Below, in pieces: positions 56,133 through 63,985 of a DNA stretch of 64,000 bases (within the stretch, counting starts at the first letter, position 1; each line of letters starts with the position of its first letter). Source of the DNA: Chloroflexota bacterium (lineage in GTDB: Bacteria > Chloroflexota > Anaerolineae > UBA4142); contig JACRBM010000040.1 in the NCBI GenBank assembly GCA_016219275.1, forward strand, positions 186,001 through 250,000, given 5' to 3'. The position numbers and the translations under genes are program-made. The notes beneath the pieces were generated by a model, which was not told the origin of the DNA, searched no databases, and was given only the letters and a program-made list of their open reading frames with translations.

Positions 56133-57598
56133 AACACAAGGGAGTGGAGGGAAACAAGGGAAATGAAGGAACTGAGGGAAAAACCGAGTTCCCTCAGTTC
56201 CTTTATTTCCCTTCAACCTGGCTCTTCATCGCTGGATTTGCATTACTATTCGCCGCACTTGCAATCGCCTGGAACGAATCGCACCAGCCCTGGCAAGGTT
56301 GGATCGCACGCTACAACACGCAAAGCGATGTAACGCCGGTACCTATCGAGATTCGCACACTCGTGCCGACCCAGACCGGCAAGCCAGAGTTGTGCGTCAC
56401 GTGCCACATCGGGATCGAAGACATCAGCGCGTCGCACCCGGCGGAGACGTTTGGTTGCGTCGTTTGTCACGGCGGACAGCCGCTCGCACTCGATAAAGAT
56501 CGCGCGCACACGACGATGCGCGGCGGGCGCAATCCATCCGATCTCAGCGTCGCGGCGCAATCGTGCGGGCAAGCGAATTGTCACGGCGGCTATACGGACG
56601 CGGAGCGGAATCATGTAGATCGCGTTTTGAAAAGCGTGCAGGCAACATACGCGGGCGGCGTCGCGCACGTGCGCTTTTCGTTCGGCGCGCAAAAATCGCC
56701 AACTGCGTTGTTCGGCATTCGCGCGGTGAGCGATCCGACCCAGGTTTTGCCGAGCAAGGAGTTGCGATCACTCGATATGTTTGCGACGAACCCAGTTTCT
56801 GGAACGCTGGATGCGAAAATGGTGTCGTGCTTGGACGGCGGTTGCCATCTGTGGACGACGCCGGCGAAACCGCAAGCGTATGCGTATCGCAGTTCGGGCT
56901 GTGCCGCGTGTCACTATGTTTACGCGGACGATGGGTTGTATCGCGGCAAGGACGCGACGATTGCGCGCGATGAACCGGGGCATGGCGTCGCGCATCAACT
57001 CACAACCGCGATTCCGTTTTCGCAATGCAATCACTGCCACAATCGCGGCAACTATGATTTGAAATCCATGACGTTCGATCTACGCGACGATTTGTCGCCG
57101 GTCGCGCGCCCGCTCTCCGCGCAAATGCCTCTCGAAGGGCGGCGGTTGCTCGAGTACTATCAGCCGATTGCTGATTTCACAAAGTGCGAGTACGAGTTGA
57201 ACTGCGTGGACTGTCACACGGCGCAAGAAGCGATGGGCAACGGGCGCATCTACGGTTCGAAAAAAGACGCGCAGTACATTCAATGCCAAACGTGTCACGG
57301 CACGCCGACGACGAAACCGCAAACCGCGACGATTCGCAGCGCGAATGAACTCGCGATGCGGCAGGCGCGCATCAACGGACATGCGGAATTTTTGAAGGTG
57401 GGCGATCAAGTGATCGTGACCGAGCGCGGGGAATTATTGTGGAGCATCAAGCAGATCGCGCCGAACAAGTTTGTGCAGACCGAAAAAGTGTCCGGCAAAA
57501 TCCACAACGTGCCGCTCGTGCAAGGGAGCAAGTGCACGCAAGATGGCAAGACGCAAACGTCGGACTATTGCCATGAGTGTCATGCGGTAGTCAGATAG
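56129..57598 (+). CDS. Multiheme cytochrome c with about nine heme sites
   Basis: 489 residues from ATG 56129. A hydrophobic anchor (WLFIAGFALLFAALAIAW) follows 28 residues that are encoded by an iterated-word hairpin. Heme motifs: CVTCH, CVVCH, CAACH, CNHCH, CVDCH, CQTCH and CHECH, plus two with wider spacing (CGQANCH and CLDGGCH). It replaces the usual cytochrome c1 or f next to cytochrome b. It probably hands electrons to an external acceptor or to the small cytochromes nearby. Confidence 0.9.
   Translation: MKHKGVEGNKGNEGTEGKTEFPQFLYFPSTWLFIAGFALLFAALAIAWNESHQPWQGWIARYNTQSDVTPVPIEIRTLVPTQTGKPELCVTCHIGIEDISASHPAETFGCVVCHGGQPLALDKDRAHTTMRGGRNPSDLSVAAQSCGQANCHGGYTDAERNHVDRVLKSVQATYAGGVAHVRFSFGAQKSPTALFGIRAVSDPTQVLPSKELRSLDMFATNPVSGTLDAKMVSCLDGGCHLWTTPAKPQAYAYRSSGCAACHYVYADDGLYRGKDATIARDEPGHGVAHQLTTAIPFSQCNHCHNRGNYDLKSMTFDLRDDLSPVARPLSAQMPLEGRRLLEYYQPIADFTKCEYELNCVDCHTAQEAMGNGRIYGSKKDAQYIQCQTCHGTPTTKPQTATIRSANELAMRQARINGHAEFLKVGDQVIVTERGELLWSIKQIAPNKFVQTEKVSGKIHNVPLVQGSKCTQDGKTQTSDYCHECHAVVR
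56156..56213. repeat. Iterated-word hairpin read as protein
   Basis: AAGGGAAATGAAGGAACTGAGGG in the left arm pairs with the right arm over 25 bases with one mismatch. It lies in the N-terminal coding region of the multiheme cytochrome and yields the peptide GNKGNEGTEGKTEFPQFLYF. Confidence 0.85.
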
Positions 57599-57673
57599 TC
57601 GAATAGTCGGATAGTCGCATCGTCAACGTGACTACCCGACTATTCGACTACTCGACTATGAGACTAGACGACT
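57588..57673. repeat. Iterated-word hairpin (GATAGTCGAATAGTCG)
   Basis: The left arm iterates ATAGTCG four times, the right arm CGACTA/CTATTCGACTACTCG. The cytochrome stop codon (57596-57598) lies within its left arm, and the Rieske ATG follows three bases after its end. Confidence 0.84.
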
Positions 57674-57675
57674 AG

Positions 57676-58113
57676 ATGACAAGACGTGATTTCCTAACAA
57701 ACCTGGGTTACGGCGCGTTCCTTGCCGCGAGTGGGGCGTTGGCGACGATGTTCGCGCGCTTTCTCGCGCCGAATATCGTTACGCCCGCGCCGGGTCCGGT
57801 CGAAATCGGAATGGCGGACGAGTACGCGGTTGGCTCAGTGACGCACATCGAAAATGCGCGTGTGTACCTGGGACGCGACGAGCGGGGATTCTACGCGATT
57901 AGCGCGACGTGTACGCACCTGGGTTGCACGCCGCGTCTCGATGGCGACAAGTTCGCATGTCCGTGTCACGGCAGTCGTTTCTCGCGCGAGGGTAAAGTGC
58001 TCGCCGCGCCGGCAACACGCGCGCTAGATCGCGCATTCGTTGGGCGCGCGGCGAACGGCAAATTGTTCGTGGATCGGAGTCGCGTCGTGGATGCGAGTTA
58101 TCGCCTGATCTGA
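57676..58113 (+). CDS. Rieske iron-sulfur protein
   Basis: 145 residues. Tat-like N-terminus MTRRDFLTNLGYGAFLAASGALATMFARFL serves as membrane anchor. The 2Fe-2S site is CTHLGC and CPCHGS with the two Cys-His pairs, and a GRDERGFYAISA strand before. Third component of the cytochrome b complex. Confidence 0.93.
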   Translation: MTRRDFLTNLGYGAFLAASGALATMFARFLAPNIVTPAPGPVEIGMADEYAVGSVTHIENARVYLGRDERGFYAISATCTHLGCTPRLDGDKFACPCHGSRFSREGKVLAAPATRALDRAFVGRAANGKLFVDRSRVVDASYRLI

Positions 58114-58136
58114 TCGCCAGTCTCAATCAATGTGGT

Positions 58137-58802
58137 TTACAACCCAAAGTGTTGTTTGGTCGGATGATCGCGCGCATCTGTCGGAAACAGTACGAGCAAG
58201 GATTGCGAAGGCACTTCGCCCACATTCTGCCAACGATGCGGCAAATGGGATTCGAACAACAGACTATCGCCTGGCTCTAACAGGTAGGTCTGAGTTTCAA
58301 TCGTGTATGCGATGCGTCCTTCGAGACAGAACACAAACTCGTAGCCGGTGTGAACAATTGGATTGGCACCGCTACTCGCAAACGGTTCGAGACGAACCAT
58401 GAAGGGTTCCACCCCGCGCTCGGTCAAACCCGCGCCCAGGTCTTCCAGACCACCGTGTTCAAACGCGACGCGCGGTCGGCGGTTCGATTTGATATGCGCG
58501 ATCTTGCTCTGGGGTATATTCGTTTCAAAAAACGCGGTGATTGGTAGTTCAAGCGCGCGCGCGATCTGCTGCAAGGTGCTGACACTGGGTGACGTTTTCC
58601 CATTTTCAATTAGCCCCAGGGTATTGATCGAAAGACCACTTTTTTCGGCGAGCGCGCGAATGGAAAGACCGCGTTCGGTCCGCAACGCGCGTAACCGGCT
58701 TCCAACATCCACTTCGAGAACCGATTGTGATCCATTCGCAGCGGCTAACTTGCGCCGACCGTGGACTCGGCTTGCCGCGCGACGCGATGTTTGTTTAGGC
58801 AT
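58137..58802 (-). CDS. XRE-family regulator with C-terminal cupin domain
   Basis: 221 residues from ATG 58802. Basic N-terminus (about 30 residues), then the HTH VGSRLRALRTERGLSIRALAEKSGLSINTLGLIENGKTSPSVSTLQQIARALEL, and a cupin: PIVHTGYEFVFCLEGRIAYTIE and LEPGDSLLFESHLPHRWQNVG. Such SinR-like/cupin proteins sense small ligands. It is convergent with the Rieske gene. Confidence 0.93.
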   Translation of the reverse strand: MPKQTSRRAASRVHGRRKLAAANGSQSVLEVDVGSRLRALRTERGLSIRALAEKSGLSINTLGLIENGKTSPSVSTLQQIARALELPITAFFETNIPQSKIAHIKSNRRPRVAFEHGGLEDLGAGLTERGVEPFMVRLEPFASSGANPIVHTGYEFVFCLEGRIAYTIETQTYLLEPGDSLLFESHLPHRWQNVGEVPSQSLLVLFPTDARDHPTKQHFGL

Positions 58803-58949
58803 GGCATCACCCACTCTGGTTGAGAGTTCTCCCAGCATTATAGTTTAGAACAGCGGCAAGTCAATGCCTGGGCACACCAATTGACGCTTGCCAAATTATC
58901 AATCCCCATGCTTGGGGCTTGCCGCATTCATGGCTGTCCAGGGTCTGGG

Positions 58950-59348
58950 CTAGTGCAGTTTTTCAGGATGGTTCACCAACGAACCATCAAGATACTTCTT
59001 GATCGCGTCTACAATCATGGGGGTATCTGTCACGACCGGCGTAATATTCGCGGCGCGAATGGACTCGTATGCGCCAGCGCCCATCCCGCGCGCGATGAGC
59101 ACCTGACAATCTGAAATCGCGTCCAGCATTCGCGCATGACGCGATTGCGCGCCGGCGTCAAAGCCGTGTCCGCGCGAATCACTCGCTTCCCCGTGCGCCT
59201 CGCCGTTAAAGTGCGCGTGTCCCATTTTGTCAACGATCTCCGAAGAGGTGATGCGTTGATTCTCCACGGTCACGACCACATAGTGCGCGGCGCGTCCAAA
59301 ATGTTGGCTGATGGTCACTCCATCATCTGAAACAACGGCGATCTTCAT
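58950..59348 (-). CDS. NifX/NifB C-terminal-like (dinitrogenase Fe-Mo cofactor biosynthesis family) protein
   Basis: 132 residues: MKIAVVSDDGVTISQHFGRAAHYVVVTVE is the family start, with the SQHFGRA motif. DCQVLIARGMGAGAYESI and VTDTPMIVDAIKKYLDG follow. A His-rich insertion (GHAHFNGEAHGEASDSRGHGF) may bind metal. No nitrogenase genes are seen; stand-alone members are common. AAGGAG precedes the ATG. It may bind a metal cluster in the molybdenum region. Confidence 0.88.
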   Translation of the reverse strand: MKIAVVSDDGVTISQHFGRAAHYVVVTVENQRITSSEIVDKMGHAHFNGEAHGEASDSRGHGFDAGAQSRHARMLDAISDCQVLIARGMGAGAYESIRAANITPVVTDTPMIVDAIKKYLDGSLVNHPEKLH

Positions 59349-59401
59349 TCTGACTCCTTATCGAAATTGGATTATCGAACCAGGGAGTACTCAAGCGCGG
59401 T

Positions 59402-60385
59402 TTAAGGCAATTGCGAACAACCTGGGTCTGGCGTTGGCGCAGGCAAAAGCACCGGCGGCAAGCAGGGTGGAAATTTTTGCGTAACGATGTTCTTGATTTG
59501 AAAGGGAATCTCTTGCTTCTCCCAATAACTTTGGTCGGCAGGGACGAACTGGGCGAGCGTTTGCTCTGCCGCAACTAACCAGATAGACGAATAGTACTCG
59601 GTCTTCAGGTGTTCCGGCTCCGAGGGACACGAGTTTGTCCATCCTTGTGATTGAGGATAATAGATCACCATCGCTTCTTTGATCGTCCACACGGTCGTTA
59701 GTATCTCGCGCGTCTCGACGTTGACCTTTTGCCATCCCGGCGCAGTAAAGAGGACCACTTCTCCCCCGTACTCGATCAGACCTAGGTGACTGTGACCGTA
59801 ACTGCACATCGGACGTTCCGGAACCAGGGCGAGTGCCTTGACTCGACTCAACGCTTCGTAAATTGTATTTGGATTCATCGGCGGACCATCGGCTTGCCAA
59901 TGATGAGTAATAGCTGGGTCGGTCGGTACCATCAAGTCGTTCAGCCGGGGAATCCATTTACTTAGCACATGGAGGATCCACTTTCCGCGCTCCTGAAACC
60001 GACAATAGCGCATCTGTTGTGGATCGAAGAGCCATGAAACCGCGCGGCTTTTTTCGAGCGCGGACATCTTTTCCCAGTCCCAGGTAATGTGTTGGTTGTG
60101 TGCCCGGTCATTCGGATCAAATCGCGCGACAACCGCGCCCGCCGAATTGGAGTAGTGAACTATTCGCGCGTTCGGTTGATTGTCGAATTCAAGGTCGGCA
60201 TCAAACCCAGGAATCTCTGGAATCACGATAGACGGCGCGGTCACCGTGGGCAATGGCGTGGGCGGGCGCGTGATGACGACAGTAGCTTGCGTCGGCAAAA
60301 CTGTCGGCGTCGGGGTCAGGATGGGCGCGCAGGCAAGACAATCTGCCACGACGATTAGAACCAGGGCAACGAGCCGGTGACTCAT
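59402..60385 (-). CDS. Lipoprotein, function unknown
   Basis: 327 residues from an ATG that overlaps the upstream stop (ATGA). Lipobox near DCLACAPI, then a short Thr/Pro linker, and a globular domain of about 260 residues (IPEIPGFDADLEFDNQPNARIVHYS, MSALEKSRAVSWLF, MCSYGHSHLGLIEYGGEVVLF). A pair of late cysteines may form a disulfide. Unrecognised. It is coupled to the cytochrome gene upstream, so it could be an accessory electron-transfer or heme-site protein. Confidence 0.6.
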   Translation of the reverse strand: MSHRLVALVLIVVADCLACAPILTPTPTVLPTQATVVITRPPTPLPTVTAPSIVIPEIPGFDADLEFDNQPNARIVHYSNSAGAVVARFDPNDRAHNQHITWDWEKMSALEKSRAVSWLFDPQQMRYCRFQERGKWILHVLSKWIPRLNDLMVPTDPAITHHWQADGPPMNPNTIYEALSRVKALALVPERPMCSYGHSHLGLIEYGGEVVLFTAPGWQKVNVETREILTTVWTIKEAMVIYYPQSQGWTNSCPSEPEHLKTEYYSSIWLVAAEQTLAQFVPADQSYWEKQEIPFQIKNIVTQKFPPCLPPVLLPAPTPDPGCSQLP

Positions 60386-60936
60386 GCAGTCTTGCCTTTC
60401 CACATAACCCAGACTAGGATCAAGACAGCCGGAACGGGAGTTAGCCACAAAGTCCAAACCCAGTCGAACGAATTGGTAGGGATTGCTGACGGAACAACCA
60501 ACGGCGTAGCAATCGGTCGAACGGCAACGGACGTCACTGATGCGAGGGAGCGCACCGCTGGTTCACGTGCCGATACGGTCACACCCAGCATCTTGGCAAA
60601 TCGCTCCGCGAGTTGTTTATAGTCCTCGGGGTGACACACGTAACAACTGGTGTACGCATCTTCGAGCGGATGGCGTACCAATCCGACGTGCGCCAACTCT
60701 TTGTCCTGAGCTGTATCATTACCGCCATGACAATTCCAGCAAGCATAGCGATGACCATATTCCGAGTGCCACTCCGTTTTGCCACAGACTGGATGAGTAT
60801 CTTGGTGACACTTGACACATGAGGATTCGATGCTTCTGCATTGTGCGCTTGTCACCGATGGCATCGTCGCCCACAGTATTGCCAATCCAACCAGAACGAA
60901 TGCTCCCAGGATAAACAGCAGCAATACTCTAAACAT
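60382..60936 (-). CDS. Triheme c-type cytochrome, double membrane anchor
   Basis: 184 residues from ATG 60936 (AAGGAGG upstream). N-terminal anchor FRVLLLFILGAFVLVGLAILW, heme sites CVKCH, CWNCH and CYVCH, and a C-terminal helix (FDWVWTLWLTPVPAVLILVWVMW). Similar in plan to the cytochrome at 48268. It may act in quinol or reductase electron transfer on the outer face. Confidence 0.87.
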   Translation of the reverse strand: MFRVLLLFILGAFVLVGLAILWATMPSVTSAQCRSIESSCVKCHQDTHPVCGKTEWHSEYGHRYACWNCHGGNDTAQDKELAHVGLVRHPLEDAYTSCYVCHPEDYKQLAERFAKMLGVTVSAREPAVRSLASVTSVAVRPIATPLVVPSAIPTNSFDWVWTLWLTPVPAVLILVWVMWKGKTA

Positions 60937-61031
60937 GTGAACCTCCTTGTCCTTCAGTCTGGTGGTTAATTCGTAACGATGCAACGCGCACCGACCAACC
61001 CTATACCTCGCTCATCAAATTCGGAATTCAC

Positions 61032-61451
61032 TCATTCCATCGAACAATCGTCCTTGCCCAAGATGGTGATCGCGAGTCCATTCATTGTTTTGATCGTCTC
61101 GTGAACCGGGCACAGGTCTGCCACGCGCTCGATGGCGTGGACCCGTGCCCCGCAATCGCCGTAGGGCAACTTGACGATTGCCTTCAAATCAACCAACCGG
61201 GTTGGTTTCGATGTTTTCTCGAAACTCATCTCCACGGTCATGCCAGCATCATCAATCCCATTGATCTCACAATACTGCGCCACGAAAGCGCCGATGCAAC
61301 TGCCCAACGAAGCCACAAACAATTGTGGCGGAATCGGACCACGGTCTTCGCCGCCCACCATATCGGCGGGCACATCAATCGTAAGAATGTGATTCCCGAT
61401 TCTGGACTCGAATAGCATGTCACCTTTGTAGTACGTTACAATTTGAGCCAT
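61032..61451 (-). CDS. OsmC-family protein
   Basis: 139 residues from ATG 61451 (GGGAAAAGGGA upstream). QIVTYYKGDMLFESRIGNHILTIDVP at the start; PPQLFVASLGSCIGAFVAQYCEINGI carries the first redox cysteine, and ADLCPVHETIKT the second. Both peroxidatic-type cysteines are present. OsmC/Ohr proteins reduce organic peroxides; the YhfA-like branch may act on persulfides. A consensus promoter lies upstream. Confidence 0.9.
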   Translation of the reverse strand: MAQIVTYYKGDMLFESRIGNHILTIDVPADMVGGEDRGPIPPQLFVASLGSCIGAFVAQYCEINGIDDAGMTVEMSFEKTSKPTRLVDLKAIVKLPYGDCGARVHAIERVADLCPVHETIKTMNGLAITILGKDDCSME

Positions 61452-61559
61452 TCCCTTTTCCCTTCTCCATGTGATCGGTCGGTTCATATCAAGAACCAGA
61501 ATCTTGACGTATCGCGCTCTATAATCAAATAGAACAATATAATGCTGACTACACACAAT

Positions 61560-61589
61560 ATTATAGTCTATTTTTTCACTTATTGTCAA
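61560..61589 (-). promoter_or_regulatory. Consensus sigma-70-type promoter of the osmC-like gene
   Basis: Read on the minus strand: TTGACA (61589-61584), 18-base spacer, TATAAT (61565-61560). Both boxes match the consensus fully. About 100 bases of AT-rich leader separate it from the ATG. Confidence 0.85.
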
Positions 61590-61722
61590 TATTAAAAACA
61601 TTATTTTGTGCTATCACAAAGAATGCGCTGGTCGGGAACTGCGCAAACAGATTTTTCTTTGTAACCTCCGGCGCTTTGGGGCATCAAAGAATGTGAAAGC
61701 GCAAAGACAAAGGAGATAGAAA

Positions 61723-62061
61723 ATGGCAATTCTCAAGGATCAAGACCGCCAAGTTTTGCGGAAAGAATTCCAAGCATTGGTTCAGCCGCTCAAAATGAAA
61801 ATCATCTACTATAAATCGCTCATCTGTCCGCGTTGTATTTCGACGAATCGCTTGCTCGCACGTGTGCGGCGCGAGTATCCCGAAATCGAGATCGAAGAAA
61901 TCGAAGTCGTGACCCATCTACCGCGCGCGATTCGCGACGGGGTGATGATGTTGCCCACGCTTATCGTCGGTGAGAAACGGTACCACCACGCGCCGCCGAT
62001 GGACGAGTTGCTCGATGCGCTTGGCGTCACACGTCGAATAACAGAACGGGTCGCGGCATAA
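61723..62061 (+). CDS. Thioredoxin-fold protein with a CPRC motif
   Basis: 112 residues. KMKIIYYKSLICPRCISTNRLLARVRREYPEIEIEEIEVV is a glutaredoxin-like beta-alpha-beta with the redox CxxC; MMLPTLIVGEKRY supplies the cis-Pro strand. The N-terminal 22 residues are a helical extension. AAAGGAG precedes the ATG. With the rhodanese and OsmC genes it forms a small thiol/persulfide-handling set. Confidence 0.85.
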   Translation: MAILKDQDRQVLRKEFQALVQPLKMKIIYYKSLICPRCISTNRLLARVRREYPEIEIEEIEVVTHLPRAIRDGVMMLPTLIVGEKRYHHAPPMDELLDALGVTRRITERVAA

Positions 62062-62125
62062 CTGGTAAACAAGAACGTGTTCCTTGTTGCCTCACTCGGA
62101 CAAGCCGAATCCGAACAAGGCAATC

Positions 62126-62188
62126 TGGGACACGGATTTTCGCGGATAAAGAAAATATCCGCATTCATCCGCGTTTGTCCGCGTCCCA
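62126..62188. repeat. TGGGACACGGA / TCCGCGTCCCA hairpin repeat
   Basis: TGGGACACGGATTTTCGCGGAT pairs with ATCCGCG...TCCGCGTCCCA. Same family as 38047 and 55001, between the thioredoxin-fold and rhodanese genes. Confidence 0.8.
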
Positions 62189-62218
62189 AAGATACAAACC
62201 TCTCGAAAGGCAAATAAC

Positions 62219-62569
62219 ATGAGTCTGCTCTCGCAATTATTCGGACCACCGATTCCCCAACTCGACGCGTCCACGGCAAAAGCTAAACTCGACGAAAAGC
62301 CGCGACCGTTTTTGCTCGACGTGCGCGAGCCGGAGGAATTTCACGCGGGGCACATTGCCAACGCCACGCTGATTCCGCTGCGCGATTTAGGGCGGCGCAT
62401 CCACGAGTTGCCGCGCGACCGCGCAATCATTTGCGTTTGTCATTCCGGCAATCGCAGTTCGAGCGCGACGCGGCAATTGCTCGCGGCGGGATACAATGTG
62501 ACGAACCTGCATGGCGGAATGCTTGCCTGGTCGCGCAGTAACTTGCCGATCAAACAAGGTTCGCGCTAA
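62219..62569 (+). CDS. Single-domain rhodanese
   Basis: 116 residues. PRPFLLDVREPEEFHAGHIANATLIPLRDL is the standard core and IICVCHSGNRSSSATRQL the active-site loop with its cysteine. No signal peptide, so it is cytoplasmic, unlike the four-domain lipoprotein. The TSUP permease gene starts two bases after its stop, suggesting joint handling of thiosulfate or sulfane sulfur. Confidence 0.92.
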   Translation: MSLLSQLFGPPIPQLDASTAKAKLDEKPRPFLLDVREPEEFHAGHIANATLIPLRDLGRRIHELPRDRAIICVCHSGNRSSSATRQLLAAGYNVTNLHGGMLAWSRSNLPIKQGSR

Positions 62570-62571
62570 AC

Positions 62572-63321
62572 ATGCCGGCGTTGTGGCTCGACCTGATGCT
62601 GGGTTTTGGTATCGGCTTGTCGCTGGGATTGCTCGGCGGCGGCGGCTCGATTCTCACCGTGCCGGCGTTGGTGTACCTCGTCGGGCAATCGCCGCAAGCT
62701 GCCATCACGACCTCGCTCGCGATTGTCGGAGCGAACAGCGCACTCGGCGCGACGTTTCATCACGCGCAAGGCACGCTCAATTGGCGCGTCGCGGTAATTT
62801 TCGGCGGCGCGGGGATGCTGGTCGCGTAATTTGCCGCGGGAGTATCGAAATTTTTCTCGCCCGCGATGTTGATGGTCGCGTTCGCAATCCTTATGCTCGT
62901 CGTCGGCGCAGTAATGCTCGTACGCCGCGCGGCGACGCCGCGCGCAACCGCGCCGAACTGGACATTGATCATCGCGAGTGGCGCCGGCGTTGGCTTGCTC
63001 ACCGGCATCCTGGGTGTCGGCGGCGGTTTTCTAATCGTGCCCGCGTTGGTGATGCTCGTCGGCTTACCGATGAATCAAGCGGTGGGTACGTCGCTCGTCA
63101 TCATCGCCGCGAATAGCGTCGCGGGATTGCTGGGACATTTGAGCGGAAGTATGTTCGACGTGACGCTCACACTCACTTTCGTCGCGGCGGGTCTCGTCGG
63201 CGCGTTCGCCGGCGCGCGTCTCGCGCATCGCATTTCGACGGATCGCCTGCGCCAAGTGTTTGCGACGTTCGTCATCGTGTTGGCGCTGTTCTTGCTCTTT
63301 GACAATTTTATTGTTGGATAG
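62572..63321 (+). pseudogene. TauE/SafE (TSUP) sulfur-anion permease interrupted by an in-frame TAA
   Basis: The frame encodes MPALWLDLMLGFGIGLSLGLLGGGGSILTVPALVYLVG, typical TSUP first half, up to GAGMLVA, then TAA (62827-62829), then FAAGVSKFFSPAMLMVAF and the second half (GAGVGLLTGILGVGGGFLIVPALVMLVG) to 63321, all in one frame. A Tyr codon is expected at this place. Without the stop it would be 249 residues, a normal length. This is a nonsense change, a sequence error, or two separately made halves. Confidence 0.8.
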
Positions 63322-63338
63322 GGTGAGCAAGACTTTGG

Positions 63339-63376
63339 AATCCAGGTTTCCCCGCAGGGGAGAAACCTGGATTTTT
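63339..63376 (+). terminator. Rho-independent terminator
   Basis: AATCCAGGTTTC-CCC and GGG-GAAACCTGGATT around GCAG, then TTTTTT. Ends the rhodanese-TSUP unit. Confidence 0.92.
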
Positions 63377-63467
63377 TCATTCTATCGTTTCTCAATCATT
63401 TCTCCATCGCTTTTCCACATCGCCGGTTTATAGTGCGGGCAAGAACGTAAATCAAATGGAGGATAAC

Positions 63468-63956
63468 ATGTTGAAACAAATCGCTATTGCCGTGTTGATC
63501 GGTGGATTGGTCGGGATTGTCGCGCTTGGCTTGGGCATGCGCGCACTGACGCCGGCGCCGGCAAACGTGGCGAATCAAGCGCTCGCCGCGCGTGGTCAAG
63601 GCACTGGCGCGCAATTGCGTGGCGGTGGTCAAGGACAAGGGCAAGGCGTCGCGGCGCAAGGTGTGCAATGGACGACGGTGCAAGGCAACGTGATTAGTGT
63701 GGATCAGTACGCGATGACCGTGCAAGCATCGAACGGCGAACAGGTGCGGATTGAAAATCGTCCGTGGTCGTACGCGCTCGAACAAAAATTTTCGGCGAAG
63801 GTTGGCGATCAGATCAAACTAAACGGTTTTTACCAGAACGGTTTGTTCGAAATCGGACAGATGCAGAATCTGTCGAATGGCGTGAACGCGCAGATCCGCG
63901 ATCAATCTGGGCGACCGGGTTGGGCGGGTCGCGGCAATGGCGGCAACGGCGGTTAG
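63468..63956 (+). CDS. Exported small protein with Gly/Gln-rich linker and OB-like domain
   Basis: 162 residues from ATG 63468 (GGAGG upstream). One N-terminal hydrophobic segment (IAIAVLIGGLVGIVALGLGM), a low-complexity linker of Gly, Gln and Arg (GGGQGQGQGVAAQ), then QGNVISVDQYAMTVQASNGEQVRIENRPW, a compact beta domain like those of DUF5666 proteins. The tail is Gly/Arg-rich. Function unknown; probably extracytoplasmic. Confidence 0.7.
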   Translation: MLKQIAIAVLIGGLVGIVALGLGMRALTPAPANVANQALAARGQGTGAQLRGGGQGQGQGVAAQGVQWTTVQGNVISVDQYAMTVQASNGEQVRIENRPWSYALEQKFSAKVGDQIKLNGFYQNGLFEIGQMQNLSNGVNAQIRDQSGRPGWAGRGNGGNGG

Positions 63957-63960
63957 AAAT

Positions 63961-63985
63961 TAGCCAACCTTGCGGAGGTTTAGCC
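63961..63985. repeat. CCAACCTTGCGGAGGTT word
   Basis: A single degenerate copy of the CCTTGCGAAGGTT family near the right end of the window; no gene is visible in the last 44 bases. Confidence 0.55.

Noticed and set aside
62827-62829. Recoding of TAA in the TSUP gene as an unusual amino acid
   Set aside because: TAA has no known recoding in bacteria of this kind and no hairpin of SECIS type follows; a nonsense change or sequence error is simpler.
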